NCBI RefSeq assembly: GCF_028368855.1
Contig: NZ_JAQNCY010000004.1
Span: 124,001-188,000 of the forward strand
Reading direction: 5' to 3'
DNA: 64,000 bases
Source of the DNA: Leisingera sp. SS27
Lineage (GTDB): Bacteria; Pseudomonadota; Alphaproteobacteria; Rhodobacterales; Rhodobacteraceae
Shown: in pieces, positions 17,567 through 26,275 of the stretch
Numbering within the stretch: the stretch's first letter is position 1
How the letters are laid out: every line of letters begins with the position of its first letter
Made by a program: the position numbers and the translations under genes
The notes under the pieces: generated by a model
The model's input: the letters and a program-made list of their open reading frames with translations, nothing else
Told to the model about the DNA's origin: nothing
Databases searched by the model: none

Positions 17567-18171
17567 TGCCTGTACTAGAAAGCTCTGCCGTTGTGCTGAT
17601 CCTGTGGGCGGCGATTGGCTACGGTCTCGGCTCCGTGCCGTTCGGGCTGGTGGTCACCAAGGCGTTTGGCCTTGGCAACCTGCGGGAAATCGGGTCTGGC
17701 AATATTGGCACTACCAACGTGCTGCGCACCGGCAGCAAGGCGGCCGCGGCACTGACGCTGCTTTTGGATGGCGGCAAGGGCGCGGCGGCAGTGCTGCTGG
17801 CCCGGTTTCTGGCGGGCGAGGACGCGGCGCAGGCCGCTGGGCTGATGGCCTTCCTCGGCCATTGCTTTCCAGTCTGGCTGCGCTTCAAGGGCGGCAAGGG
17901 GGTGGCAACCTTCCTGGGCCTGATGCTGGCGCTGGCCTGGCCGGTGGGCATCGCTTGCTGCCTGACCTGGCTGGCGGCGGCTGCAGTCAGCCGGATCTCC
18001 TCAATGGGCGCGCTGACCTCTGCCGCATCGGGTGCGGCCTGGGCGTTGCTGCTGGGTTATCAGCAGGTTGCGGTTCTCGCGCTGCTGCTGGCGGCCGTCG
18101 TGTTCATCCGCCACTCGGCCAATATCACCCGCCTGCGGGCAGGCACAGAGCCGCGGATCGGCCAGAAGTGA
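17566..18171 (+). CDS. plsY: glycerol-3-phosphate acyltransferase PlsY
   Basis: 201 residues with five membrane helices. Family motifs: GYGLGSVPFGLVV, GSGNIGTTNVLRT (phosphate loop), DGGKGAAAVLLAR, GHCFPVWLRFKGGKGVATFLG. It transfers the acyl group from acyl-phosphate to glycerol-3-phosphate at the inner membrane, the first acylation step of phospholipid synthesis. The start overlaps the stop of the dihydroorotase-like gene (TGATG), so lipid and pyrimidine genes share an operon here. Confidence 0.95.
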   Translation: MPVLESSAVVLILWAAIGYGLGSVPFGLVVTKAFGLGNLREIGSGNIGTTNVLRTGSKAAAALTLLLDGGKGAAAVLLARFLAGEDAAQAAGLMAFLGHCFPVWLRFKGGKGVATFLGLMLALAWPVGIACCLTWLAAAAVSRISSMGALTSAASGAAWALLLGYQQVAVLALLLAAVVFIRHSANITRLRAGTEPRIGQK

Positions 18172-18440
18172 CACCGGAAAAGCTGCAGGCCTTTCTTGCA
18201 GCTTTTGACACCCTGCCGCTGGGCGCCTTCACCGGGACTGCGGAAGGGTGCAAGTACATGGTGACCCGCGAAGACCTGGCCGGCGGCAAATCGCAGAAGC
18301 TGGTGGCGCGGGAACTGGGAGGCGCGGATTACATCAGCCTCAACCTCTACCGGCTCACGTCCGGTGCCCGGCTGAAACCCTGCGAGATGCCTGCGGAGAA
18401 AGTGGTCCGCTTCGTGCTGGCACTGCAGGTTATGGAATGA
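18168..18440 (+). CDS. small conserved hypothetical protein at the end of the pyrB operon
   Basis: 90 residues from GTG 18168, whose GTGA overlaps the plsY stop; the frame is open further upstream, but that part is antisense-like composition. The sequence VTPEKLQAFLAAFDTLPLGAFTGTAEGCKYMVTREDLAGGKSQKLVA... is soluble, with KYMVTREDLAGGKSQKLVARELGGADYISLNLY as the most regular part. From memory a similar short gene follows plsY in relatives. Function unknown. Its last 11 bp overlap the convergent gene. Confidence 0.72.
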   Translation: MTPEKLQAFLAAFDTLPLGAFTGTAEGCKYMVTREDLAGGKSQKLVARELGGADYISLNLYRLTSGARLKPCEMPAEKVVRFVLALQVME

Positions 18441-18780
18441 GCCGCTCCAAAGCGCGGCCGTTGGACCAGGTGCCGTGCAGCTCACCGCTTGGCATCCGCA
18501 CGTAGACCACCGGATAGGTATCGCCCCAGTCGACCCAGACCACATCGCCGTTGCGGGTACCGGTCCCGGCATAGGCCTGGACACCGACCTGCCAGCTCAT
18601 CTCGATCGCACCGCCATAGTCCTGGATTTGCACCGTGCCGGTATAGGTGGTGCCATCGGGGTTGCGGCCTTCGGCGCGGTAGCTGCCGCTGATGTCCTGG
18701 GCCGCGGCCGCCCCTGCAAAGGCTGCTGCTGCCAACAGGCCGCCCAGCGCGGCGCGGCGGGTAGTGAATGAGCGTGTCAT
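18430..18780 (-). CDS. exported hypothetical protein
   Basis: 116 residues. The N-terminus MTRSFTTRRAALGGLLAAAAFAGAAAAQ is a signal peptide with a twin-arginine-like TTRRAAL core and a cleavage site after AAA. The mature part is a repetitive beta pattern (GSYRAEGRNPDGTTYTGTVQIQDYGGAIEMSWQVG..., GDVVWVDWGDTYPVVYVRMPSGELHGTWSNGRALERL), typical of small periplasmic barrel-like proteins that end in GxLxGxWxxGxGxExL. Function unknown. A ribosome-binding site GGAGGACAGG precedes the start. Confidence 0.8.
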   Translation of the reverse strand: MTRSFTTRRAALGGLLAAAAFAGAAAAQDISGSYRAEGRNPDGTTYTGTVQIQDYGGAIEMSWQVGVQAYAGTGTRNGDVVWVDWGDTYPVVYVRMPSGELHGTWSNGRALERLIP

Positions 18781-19018
18781 CCTGTCCTCCGTTCTTTGTG
18801 CCCAGTCTGCCTGCGTCCGGGCGGCATGTCATCCGTTCTGCGCACCACTGCACAGGCGGCAGCCAACCTGCGCACAGTCAAATTGAGTTGTTTTGAATGT
18901 GATCGCCCGGCTCTCCACATCGGTTCCGTGACCCGCAGCATACCGCGGCACACATGGTGAAACGCCGGCCGGGCAAGCATTTGGGAACGCCACGGCCGGG
19001 ATTTGAAAGGACGGGACC

Positions 19019-19495
19019 ATGAACAAAGTAAAAGCACTGATCAGCGGTGTGGCTCTGTCGGTTGCAATGGCAACCTCGGCACTGGCGGCGGGCGTTGAGA
19101 TCAACGCGTCCTCCACTGGCCTGGCCATGCAGGGCTATGACCCGGTCGCATATTTCACGGACGGTGCCCCCACCAAGGGCAGCTACAAAATCACTTCCAT
19201 TTACAATGACGCAACTTACCGTTTTGCCTCGGAAGAGCACAAAGCGGCCTTTGAGAAGAATCCCGAAGCCTATGTTCCGGCCTACGGCGGCTACTGCGCC
19301 TTTGGCACCGCGATGGGCTTCAAGTTCGACGGTGATCCGAACCACTGGAAAATCGTCGACAACACCCTGTACCTGAACCTGTCGCAGGACATTCAGGAAC
19401 GCTGGGAGGGCGACATCCCGGGCTTCATCGAGAAGGCCAGCGTCAACTGGACCGATATTGCTGAAAAGACCCCGGAGGAGCTGCAGGCCCAGTAA
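19019..19495 (+). CDS. exported YHS domain protein
   Basis: 158 residues with a clear signal peptide (MNKVKALISGVALSVAMATSALA). The YHS domain follows: LAMQGYDPVAYFTDGAPTKGSYKITSIYNDATYRFASEEHKAAFEKNPEAYVPAYGGYCAFGTAMG, containing the Y-D-P-V-A-Y-F and G-G-Y-C-A motifs. YHS domains are often tied to metal (copper) handling; the Cys and the aromatic cage are present. Periplasmic. It is monocistronic: GAAAGGACGGGACC upstream and two strong hairpins downstream. The 238 bp upstream (18781-19018) show no further gene. Confidence 0.88.
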   Translation: MNKVKALISGVALSVAMATSALAAGVEINASSTGLAMQGYDPVAYFTDGAPTKGSYKITSIYNDATYRFASEEHKAAFEKNPEAYVPAYGGYCAFGTAMGFKFDGDPNHWKIVDNTLYLNLSQDIQERWEGDIPGFIEKASVNWTDIAEKTPEELQAQ

Positions 19496-19521
19496 CGCCT
19501 GAAGCCACCACTCACAAAAAC

Positions 19522-19551
19522 AGCCGGCGGCAGGATATCCTGCCGCCGGCT
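19522..19551. terminator. bidirectional terminator hairpin
   Basis: A perfect 30-bp palindrome (AGCCGGCGGCAGGAT and its complement) that starts 26 bp after the YHS stop and is followed by TTCTTTC. It lies between convergent genes and can fold on either strand. Confidence 0.8.
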
Positions 19552-19566
19552 TCTTTCAATGAGAAA

Positions 19567-19593
19567 GGCCGCGCCCGAAGCGCGGCCTGTTTT
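19567..19593. terminator. second terminator hairpin
   Basis: GGCCGCGC - CCGAA - GCGCGGCC followed by TGTTTTATT on the + strand; on the - strand the same stem is followed by TTTCTC, 17 bp after the gshA stop. It probably ends gshA transcription and backs up the palindrome before it. Confidence 0.8.
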
Positions 19594-19603
19594 ATTCCTG
19601 TTA

Positions 19604-20974
19604 TCAGTAAGCGAATTCGCCGTAGATCCGGCTGAGGTCGCCCTCCCAGGCGCCACTGTAGCGCTCCAGCAGCTCATCCGCGGGCACTTTGCCGGTTTCC
19701 AGACTGTCTTTCAGTGCGTTCAGGAAGTGAGTTTCATCCGGCACCAGACCGCCAGCACCGGGGCGCGCACGCGCCTTCAGGCCGCTTTCAGAAATTGCCA
19801 CTGCCTCGCGGGCCAATTCATGCATGCTGATGCCATTCACCTTGGCCTGCAGGCCCTGTTCAGAGGCGGCAACGCGCAGGGCGTCGCGGGTTTCCGCGTC
19901 CCAGCCCTTAACCAGGTCCCAAGCTGCATCCAGCGCAATTTGGTCATAGGTCAGGCCGACCCAGAAGGCAGGCAGCGCGCAGAGGCGGCGCCAGGGACCG
20001 CCGTCGGCGCCACGCATTTCGATGAATTTCTTGATACGTGCCTCGGGGAAGATGGTGGTAAGGTGGTCGGCCCAGTCGCTGAGCGTCGGGGTTTCGCCCG
20101 GCAGCGCAGGCAGTTCGCCCTTCAGGAAGTCACGGAAGGACATGCCCAGCGCATTGATGTACTCGCCATTGCGGTAAACGAAATACATCGGCACATCGAG
20201 CGCATACTGCACCCAGGCTTCAAATCCGAAACCTTCCTCGAATACAAAGGGCAGCATGCCGGTGCGGTCAGCGTCCAAATCGCGCCAAACCCGGGCGCGC
20301 CAGGATTTGTGGCCGTTGGGCTGGCCGTCCAGGAACGGCGAATTGGCAAACAGCGCCGTTGCGACCGGTTGCAGCGCCAGCGCCACGCGCAGTTTCTGCA
20401 CCATGTCGGCCTCGGACGAGAAGTCGAGATTCACCTGCACGGTGCAGGTGCGGCGCATCATGGTGGTGCCCATGGTGCCGACTTCCTGCATGTAGCCGTC
20501 CATCAGCTTGTAGCGTCCCTTGGGCATCAGAGGCATGTCTTCATGGTGCCACACAGGGGCAGCGCCCAATCCGATGAAACCCACGCCGATCTTATCGGCG
20601 ATGTCCTTGACGTCGCGCAAGTGCGCGTTCACCTCGTCGCAAGTCTCGTGGATGGTTTCCAGCGGCGCACCTGACAATTCCAGCTGGCCGCCCGGCTCCA
20701 GGCTTATGTTGGCACCGTCCTTGGTCAGGCCGATGAGGTTATCGCCTTCGGTAAGCGGAGCCCAACCGTGGCCATCGCGCAGGCCTTCGAGAACCGCCAG
20801 GATGGATCGCTCACCGGCATAGGGCAGAGGCTTCAGCGTATCCTTGCAGAAGCCAAACTTCTCATGCTCGGTGCCGATGCGCCAGTCTTCCTTAGGCTTG
20901 CAGCCATCGGCAAGGTACTGGGCAAGCTGCTCGTGGCGTTCGATCGGCCCGCCGCCGGACTGGGGAATGGACAT
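19604..20974 (-). CDS. gshA: glutamate-cysteine ligase (plant/alphaproteobacterial type)
   Basis: 456 residues. Family features: WRIGTEHEKFGF near the N-terminus (Mg-ATP/glutamate site), ISLEPGGQLELSGAP, MRRTCTVQVNLDFSSEADMVQK, and RGADGGPWRRLCALPAFWVG. It forms gamma-glutamylcysteine, the first step of glutathione synthesis, in the cytoplasm. Length and motifs fit the plant-like GCL2 class rather than the E. coli GshA class. ATG 20974 is used, 8 nt after AGGACGGAG; a GTG 9 bp upstream is less well placed. Confidence 0.95.
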   Translation of the reverse strand: MSIPQSGGGPIERHEQLAQYLADGCKPKEDWRIGTEHEKFGFCKDTLKPLPYAGERSILAVLEGLRDGHGWAPLTEGDNLIGLTKDGANISLEPGGQLELSGAPLETIHETCDEVNAHLRDVKDIADKIGVGFIGLGAAPVWHHEDMPLMPKGRYKLMDGYMQEVGTMGTTMMRRTCTVQVNLDFSSEADMVQKLRVALALQPVATALFANSPFLDGQPNGHKSWRARVWRDLDADRTGMLPFVFEEGFGFEAWVQYALDVPMYFVYRNGEYINALGMSFRDFLKGELPALPGETPTLSDWADHLTTIFPEARIKKFIEMRGADGGPWRRLCALPAFWVGLTYDQIALDAAWDLVKGWDAETRDALRVAASEQGLQAKVNGISMHELAREAVAISESGLKARARPGAGGLVPDETHFLNALKDSLETGKVPADELLERYSGAWEGDLSRIYGEFAY

Positions 20975-21039
20975 GCCTGGCACTCCGTCCTGTTAGATCT
21001 GTCTTGAACGGTCAGTCGTGGGCGGAATCGCCGCCGGTG

Positions 21040-21567
21040 TCAATGCAGGCGCTGATGTTCCGGACGGCTGGCAGCACGCTCCCAGATCACGACCTGGTGA
21101 GGGCCCCGGCGGCGCAGCTCGGTGAGCATCCGTTCCGTCTTGAGGCCCGGGAGGGCGGCAAAGACATCAAACAGCGCCTCGTAGCCTTCGGCGTTGACCG
21201 GAATTGCCAGCGGCGGCTGGCCCGGCTGCTCCAGCAGCCAGTGCGGCGGCTTGGACGTGTGGTCCAGCGCCAGCCGCTCCAGCTCCGAGGCTGCCACTGC
21301 ACCGCCATTGAGCGGGCCGAAATAGGCGATCTGCCCCTCGTCGACCTGCACCACGCCAGGGCCGCCACTGCCGCGCCGGAACCGCATTCGCTGAACGCCG
21401 ATGACAGCGGCGATCAGACCGGTTGCAACCAGCGCCCAGCCGGTGATTGCGGTAAAGCCGGCCGCGGAATACGCCCATTTCAGCCCCAGCAGGAACATCA
21501 GCGCTGCGGCCAGAACCTCGCGCCATTGCCACAGTGTTTCGCGGGCTTCAGGGCGGATGAAACTCAT
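21040..21567 (-). CDS. conserved membrane protein
   Basis: 175 residues. Two helices (about residues 18-35 and 40-58: LAAALMFLLGLKWAYSAAGF, ITGWALVATGLIAAVIGV) precede a soluble part with VVQVDEGQIAYFGPLNGGAVAASELERLALDHTSKPPHWLLEQPGQPPLAIPVNAEGYEALFDVFAALPGL and HQVVIWERA near the end. The soluble part looks like a small PH-like beta domain with a terminal helix. Function unknown; it lies upstream of gshA on the same strand with a 65-bp gap. Start chosen by AGAGG upstream of ATG 21567. Confidence 0.82.
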   Translation of the reverse strand: MSFIRPEARETLWQWREVLAAALMFLLGLKWAYSAAGFTAITGWALVATGLIAAVIGVQRMRFRRGSGGPGVVQVDEGQIAYFGPLNGGAVAASELERLALDHTSKPPHWLLEQPGQPPLAIPVNAEGYEALFDVFAALPGLKTERMLTELRRRGPHQVVIWERAASRPEHQRLH

Positions 21568-21714
21568 TTGTTTCGCCTCTTTAAAACGTTTAGCAAACGG
21601 TGCAGCCTGCCTTGCCATCCTTATTTGTTCAGCCAGGACGGCGGATACAATGGCCGCGGACGCCGCAGCACAATTAAAGGTTAACCGGAAATGGTTTCCA
21701 GTCTGTGACCAATG

Positions 21715-22455
21715 TCACCCAGCTTTCCCTTGCCAGTCCCCCAACGCCTGCTGCCACAGGGTCATCGCTGCGACGGCGGCGGTATCGGCGCGCAGGATTC
21801 GGGGGCCAAGGCTGACAACATGGGATTGCGGCAGCGCGTGCAGCCGCTTGCGTTCTGCCTCGGAAAACCCGCCCTCGGGGCCGATCAGAATGGCCCAGGG
21901 AGCGTCTTTCTGCTTCTCGGCGGCCAATTGCAGCGCATTGCCCACCTCCGCCTCGTCGCAGAACATCAACTGACGCTCGGCGGGCCAATGGTCCAGCAGG
22001 CGGGAGAGCTTCTGCAGGTCCGCCACCTCCGGCACATAAGTGCCGCCGCATTGCTCCGCGGCCTCGACCGCATGGGCCTGCAGCCGGTCCTGGCGGATAC
22101 GTTCGGAATTGGTAAACTCCGTTTGAACCGGCAGGATACGCGCGGCACCCATTTCCGCTGCTTTCTCAACAATAAAATCTGTGCGCGCTTTCTTGATCGG
22201 CGCAAACATCAGCCACAGGTCCGGCGGCAGCTGCAACGGTTTGGTCTGTTCCTGGCAAACCAGCGTGCCGCCACGCTTTCCGGCCTCTGCCACCTCGGCC
22301 AGCCACTCGCCGTCCTGGCCGTTAAACAGCGCCACATGGGCGCCCGCCGTCAGACGCATCACTCCGAACAGGTAATGCGCCTGATCACGATCCAAGGGAA
22401 GTGATTGCCCTGCGCCCAAAGGGTGCTCTACATACAGTCTGATTTTTGCACTCAT
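21715..22455 (-). CDS. rsmE: 16S rRNA (uracil-1498-N3)-methyltransferase RsmE
   Basis: 246 residues of the SPOUT superfamily. An N-terminal PUA-like part (RLYVEHPLGAGQSLPLDRDQAHYLFGVMRLTAGA) is followed by KKARTDFIVEKAAEMGAARILPVQTEFT, the knotted SAM site ILIGPEGGFSEAE and LGPRILRADTAAVAAMTLWQ. It methylates U1498 of 16S rRNA. Its start codon and that of ubiA on the other strand are 12 bp apart; AGGA precedes it inside that gap. Confidence 0.94.
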   Translation of the reverse strand: MSAKIRLYVEHPLGAGQSLPLDRDQAHYLFGVMRLTAGAHVALFNGQDGEWLAEVAEAGKRGGTLVCQEQTKPLQLPPDLWLMFAPIKKARTDFIVEKAAEMGAARILPVQTEFTNSERIRQDRLQAHAVEAAEQCGGTYVPEVADLQKLSRLLDHWPAERQLMFCDEAEVGNALQLAAEKQKDAPWAILIGPEGGFSEAERKRLHALPQSHVVSLGPRILRADTAAVAAMTLWQQALGDWQGKAG

Positions 22456-22467
22456 GGGGTCCTACAT

Positions 22468-23430
22468 ATGCAAGGCGAGACACCAGCACCAGAGGGTCAG
22501 GTCGCGGATGCGGTCACGGGAAACTGGGTCGACACCTACGCCCCGGAATGGACACGCCCCTATCTGCGCCTCAGCCGCGCCGACCGGCCCATCGGCACCT
22601 GGCTGCTGCTTATCCCCTGCTGGTGGGGGCTTGCCTTGGCAATCCTAGCAGATCAAAGCCCGCGCTGGAGCGACCTGTGGATTGCCGTCGGCTGCGCCGC
22701 TGGCGCCTGGCTGATGCGCGGGGCCGGCTGCACCTGGAACGACATCACCGACCGCAACTTCGACGGCCAGGTTGAACGCACCCGCTCCCGCCCTATCCCC
22801 TCCGGCCAAGTCACCGTAAAGGGCGCTCTGGCTTGGATGGGGCTGCAGTGCTTTTTGGGCCTGATGATCCTCTTGACGTTCAACCAGGCCGCTGTCGCCA
22901 TGGGCATCCTGTCGCTCTTGCCAGTGGCGGTCTACCCCTTTGCCAAGCGCTTTACCTGGTGGCCGCAGGTGTTTCTGGGCCTTGCCTTCAACTGGGGGGC
23001 CATGCTGGCCTGGGTTGCGCACACCGGCTCTATGGGCTGGCCGCCGGTTCTGCTGTATCTGGCCGGCATCGCCTGGACGCTGTTCTATGACACCATCTAT
23101 GCCCATCAGGACACCGAGGACGACGCGCTGATCGGGGTGAAGTCCACTGCCCGGCTGTTCGGCACGGAAACCCCGATGTGGCTGCGCCGTTTCATCGTGG
23201 GTTTTGTCTGCCTGATGGCGATGGCGGTCATTGGTGCGATGCTGGAAAGCGCTTCGGTTCTGGCGCTGGTGCTGGCACTCGCAGCCCCTTGGGCAATGGG
23301 CTGGCACATGACCTGGCAGCTGCGCGCCTTTGACGCGGACAACAATGCCCGGCTTCTGCAATTGTTCCGGCTGAACCGCGATACCGGCCTGATCCCGCTG
23401 ATCTTCTTCGCCTTGGCCATGTTCGCATGA
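22468..23430 (+). CDS. ubiA: 4-hydroxybenzoate polyprenyltransferase
   Basis: 320 residues with eight or nine membrane helices. The two prenyl-diphosphate/Mg motifs are NDITDRNFD (91-99) and DTIYAHQDTEDD (208-219), and RTRSRPIPSGQV follows the first. It attaches the polyprenyl chain to 4-hydroxybenzoate in ubiquinone synthesis at the inner membrane. ATG 22468 gives the usual hydrophilic lead (ending TYAPEWTRPYLRLSRADRPIGTWLLL). Confidence 0.95.
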   Translation: MQGETPAPEGQVADAVTGNWVDTYAPEWTRPYLRLSRADRPIGTWLLLIPCWWGLALAILADQSPRWSDLWIAVGCAAGAWLMRGAGCTWNDITDRNFDGQVERTRSRPIPSGQVTVKGALAWMGLQCFLGLMILLTFNQAAVAMGILSLLPVAVYPFAKRFTWWPQVFLGLAFNWGAMLAWVAHTGSMGWPPVLLYLAGIAWTLFYDTIYAHQDTEDDALIGVKSTARLFGTETPMWLRRFIVGFVCLMAMAVIGAMLESASVLALVLALAAPWAMGWHMTWQLRAFDADNNARLLQLFRLNRDTGLIPLIFFALAMFA

Positions 23431-23490
23431 TTGAACCCCAGCGCCGCGCGCGGTAAGAGCCACTAACTGACCAAGGGAAACTGCCGCCGT

Positions 23491-25380
23491 ATGCGCTTGT
23501 CCTCTCTGCTGATCCCAGGCCTGGCCTTTACCGCCGCTGCAGGGCTGAGCCTTGTGGCCGCCGGTTTTTCCGTCACCGCGGTGGAACGCAGCACCGAAAC
23601 CGGGGTGCGGCAGGCGCTGGACCGCGCGGGCTTCACCTGGGCCGAGGTAACGGCGGACGGGCTTCAAGTGCTGCTGGAAGGCACAGCCCCTGACGAGGCA
23701 ACCCGGTTTTCGGTGATTTCCCTGATCGGCGGCGTGGTAGATGCGGCGCGGATCATCGACGGGATGGAGGTTCCTCCAGCCAAGGGGCTGGCGCCGCCGC
23801 GGTTTTCCGCCGAAATCCTGCGAAACGACAGCGGCATCTCCATCATCGGGCTGATACCAGCAGGCTCCGGCCGCGCGGCAATGGTCAAGAAGCTGAACGC
23901 GCTCGCTGGCGAAGGCAATGTGGCGGACCTTTTGGAAACCGCCAAATATGCCAAGCCCGATGGCTGGCAGCGCGCCCTGGATTTCGCCGTCGAGGCGCTG
24001 AAGCTGCTGCCGCGCGCCAAGATTTCGGTTGAAGCGGGCGAGGTCTCCATCACCGCAATTTCCGGCAGTGAAGAGGCCAAGCATCAATTGGAGGAGCAGC
24101 TTGGCAGGCTGGCACCGCCCGGGCTGCGGCTGGCGATGGACATTGCTGCTCCGCGCCCGGTGATCACCCCCTTCACTCTGCGGTTCCTGCTAGGTCAGGA
24201 TGGTGCTCAGTTCGACGCCTGCTCTGCCGAAACCGAGGAGAGCCGAAATCGCATAATTGATGCCGCCCGCAAGGCGGGGCTGGAAGGAGACGCTGATTGC
24301 GTGATCGGCATGGGTGTACCCTCGCCCAACTGGGCCCGTGCGGCAGAGCTAAGCATCGCCAGCCTTGCCGAACTGGGCGGCGGTTCCGTGACCATTGCCA
24401 ATGCCGACATCACGCTGGTTGCCGCGGAAGGCACCGCCAGCGGCACTTTCGACCATGTGGTTGGCGAGTTGGAAAACGCCTTGCCCCGGGTTTTTGCCCT
24501 GCACGCCGTTCTGCCGGTTCCCGAAGCCAGCACCACCGCCGGACCGCCAGAATTTACAGCTACCCTCAGCCCCGAAGGCCAGGTGCAGCTTCGCGGACGG
24601 CTGAGCGACGCAGCACTGCGCACGGTGGCCGACAGCTATGCCAAGGCGCGCTTTGGCTCCGGGAATGTGCACACCGCCACCCGGATTGTCGCCGATCTGC
24701 CCGCCGATTGGCCAGTGCGCGTACTGGCAGGGCTGGAGGCACTCTCTTATTTGCAGCGCGGATCAGTGACGGTTACACCGGAAAACCTGGAACTGCGCGG
24801 GATGAGCTACCGCAAGGATGCGCTCTCCGAGATCGCGCGCTTCCTGTCCGCCAAGCTCGGCGAGGCTGAGACCTACGGGCTCGACATCACCTACGAGGAA
24901 CCGCCCGCACCCAAGGACCAGCCGATCCCGCCGGAGCTTTGCGAGGCGCAGCTGGCCGGCGCCCAAGCCGAAGCCAAAATCGCCTTTGAACCCGGTTCCG
25001 CCACCATTGCCACCGAAAGCGCAGGCACCATGGACCGGATCGCAGCGGTGCTGAGCCGCTGCGGACCCGTGCGGCTGGAAATCCAGGGCCATACCGACAG
25101 CCAAGGCCGCGAGGTTATGAACCAGAACCTGAGCCAGGCCAGGGCGCAATCGGTGCTGAACGAGCTGCGGGCGCGCCGGGTGGTGACCTCTACCTTCGCC
25201 GCCAAGGGCTATGGCGAAAGCGAACCGATCGCCGACAACGGCACCGAAGAAGGCCGTGAGGCCAACCGCCGCATCGAGTTCAAGCTGGTCCGCCCGGTGG
25301 AGCAGGCGGAAACAAATGACGACGATAGCGGCGAGACCGCCGAAAGCGCAGACGGCGCACAGGAGACACCAGAGGAATGA
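23491..25380 (+). CDS. OmpA family protein with BON-like repeats
   Basis: 629 residues. One N-terminal hydrophobic segment (SSLLIPGLAFTAAAGLSLVAAGFSV) acts as signal or anchor. Residues 30-480 contain repeated alpha/beta units resembling BON domains (GVRQALDRAGFTWAEVTADGLQVLLEGTAPDEATRF is the clearest). The C-terminal 120 residues are an OmpA peptidoglycan-binding domain from KIAFEPGSATI (about 496), with LEIQGHTDSQGREVMNQNLSQARAQSVLNEL and ANRRIEFKLV. It probably links the envelope to peptidoglycan. A short acidic tail follows. The stop overlaps the next gene by ATGA. Confidence 0.88.
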   Translation: MRLSSLLIPGLAFTAAAGLSLVAAGFSVTAVERSTETGVRQALDRAGFTWAEVTADGLQVLLEGTAPDEATRFSVISLIGGVVDAARIIDGMEVPPAKGLAPPRFSAEILRNDSGISIIGLIPAGSGRAAMVKKLNALAGEGNVADLLETAKYAKPDGWQRALDFAVEALKLLPRAKISVEAGEVSITAISGSEEAKHQLEEQLGRLAPPGLRLAMDIAAPRPVITPFTLRFLLGQDGAQFDACSAETEESRNRIIDAARKAGLEGDADCVIGMGVPSPNWARAAELSIASLAELGGGSVTIANADITLVAAEGTASGTFDHVVGELENALPRVFALHAVLPVPEASTTAGPPEFTATLSPEGQVQLRGRLSDAALRTVADSYAKARFGSGNVHTATRIVADLPADWPVRVLAGLEALSYLQRGSVTVTPENLELRGMSYRKDALSEIARFLSAKLGEAETYGLDITYEEPPAPKDQPIPPELCEAQLAGAQAEAKIAFEPGSATIATESAGTMDRIAAVLSRCGPVRLEIQGHTDSQGREVMNQNLSQARAQSVLNELRARRVVTSTFAAKGYGESEPIADNGTEEGREANRRIEFKLVRPVEQAETNDDDSGETAESADGAQETPEE

Positions 25381-25691
25381 ACAGGACAGAGTTCATCATC
25401 ACCACCGCGATCATCCTGTTTGCGGCCTTTGCCATGGGCTGGTTTGCCAACTGGCTGGTGCACCGGTTCACCCGGGTTCGCCAGAGCGATGTGGCCGATC
25501 TGGACCGGATGAGCCAGGAGTTGCATGAGGCCGAAGAGACGCGCGACCAGGCGATCACTTACCTGCAGCAGCGTGAGGCGGAACTGACCAACCAGCTGAC
25601 CCAGACCGAGGCGGAACTGCGGGCAGCAATGGAAGGCCTGCGCGAAGCCCGCCGCGAGGCTGAGGAACTGCGCAGCCAGATCCCGCACTGA
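25377..25691 (+). CDS. small membrane-anchored coiled-coil protein
   Basis: 104 residues: an N-terminal helix (IITTAIILFAAFAMGWFANWLVHRF) and then a long heptad-patterned segment rich in Glu, Gln and Arg (LDRMSQELHEAEETRDQAITYLQQREAELTNQLTQTEAELRAAMEGLREARREAEELRSQ), a predicted coiled coil. It is translationally coupled to the OmpA-like gene (ATGA), which suggests a joint envelope role. Function unknown. Confidence 0.82.
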   Translation: MNRTEFIITTAIILFAAFAMGWFANWLVHRFTRVRQSDVADLDRMSQELHEAEETRDQAITYLQQREAELTNQLTQTEAELRAAMEGLREARREAEELRSQIPH

Positions 25692-25740
25692 GCAGCTTGT
25701 TGCAGCGGGACACTCCCGCGCCTGCAAAACGCGCTGGATG

Positions 25741-25778
25741 TGTCCGCGCCCTTCCAACAGCCTTGGGCCGGGCGGACA
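25741..25778. terminator. imperfect hairpin between convergent genes
   Basis: TGTCCGC (25741-25747) and GCGGACA (25772-25778) flank an inner GCCC/GGGC. The repeat lies in the 133 bp between the coiled-coil gene and moaE, both of which end here. No strong T-run is present, so it is only a candidate terminator. Confidence 0.35.
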
Positions 25779-25824
25779 TCATCCAAAATGATTGAATGCT
25801 TGGGGGACTTGACGTCGCCTGGCC

Positions 25825-26271
25825 TCACCAGCGCTTAAGCGCGTCCTCGTCGGCCTCCTTGGCCGCTACCCAATCCGCGCTCCCGCCTGCGAGGATTTCT
25901 TTCTTCCAGAACGGCGCGCGGGATTTCAGGTAATCCATCAGGTACTCAGCTGCCTCAAAGGCATCCTTGCGGTGGCGCGCGGCGGTCGCAACCATCATGA
26001 TGCGCTCACCCGGGGCCAGGCGGCCATGGCGGTGGATCACCAGTGCATCGGCCAGAGACCAGCGGCTCATGGCTTCCTCCGCAATGGCGGTCAGCGCCTT
26101 TTCCGTCATGCCCGGGTAATGCTCAATCTCCATCGCCTGGAGACCGCCCGCATCTGCATCCCGCACCACGCCTGTGAAAGTCACCACCGCGCCAGCGTTT
26201 TCAATCCCGGCCGCAAAAGCATCGCTTTCTGCCCCCAGCTCAAACGGGTCTTCCTGAACCGAGATCCGCAT
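25825..26271 (-). CDS. moaE: molybdopterin synthase catalytic subunit MoaE
   Basis: 148 residues. Family motifs: VVTFTGVVRDADAGG near 30, MEIEHYPGMTEKAL, VIHRHGRLAPGERIMMVATAARHRKDAFEAAEYLMDYLKSRAPFWKKE, including the catalytic Lys and the KSRAPFWKKE motif. With MoaD it converts precursor Z to molybdopterin. It lies 4 bp after moaD on the same strand. Confidence 0.95.
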   Translation of the reverse strand: MRISVQEDPFELGAESDAFAAGIENAGAVVTFTGVVRDADAGGLQAMEIEHYPGMTEKALTAIAEEAMSRWSLADALVIHRHGRLAPGERIMMVATAARHRKDAFEAAEYLMDYLKSRAPFWKKEILAGGSADWVAAKEADEDALKRW

Positions 26272-26275
26272 TGCC

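Noticed and set aside
18985-19018. EcfG promoter before the YHS gene (GGAAC at about 18987)
   Set aside because: No CGTT or GGTT follows at 16 or 17 bp, and the box is too close to the start.
22645-24087. Long minus-strand frame opposite ubiA and the OmpA-like gene
   Set aside because: It spans two well-supported genes and has no recognisable domain or ribosome-binding site.
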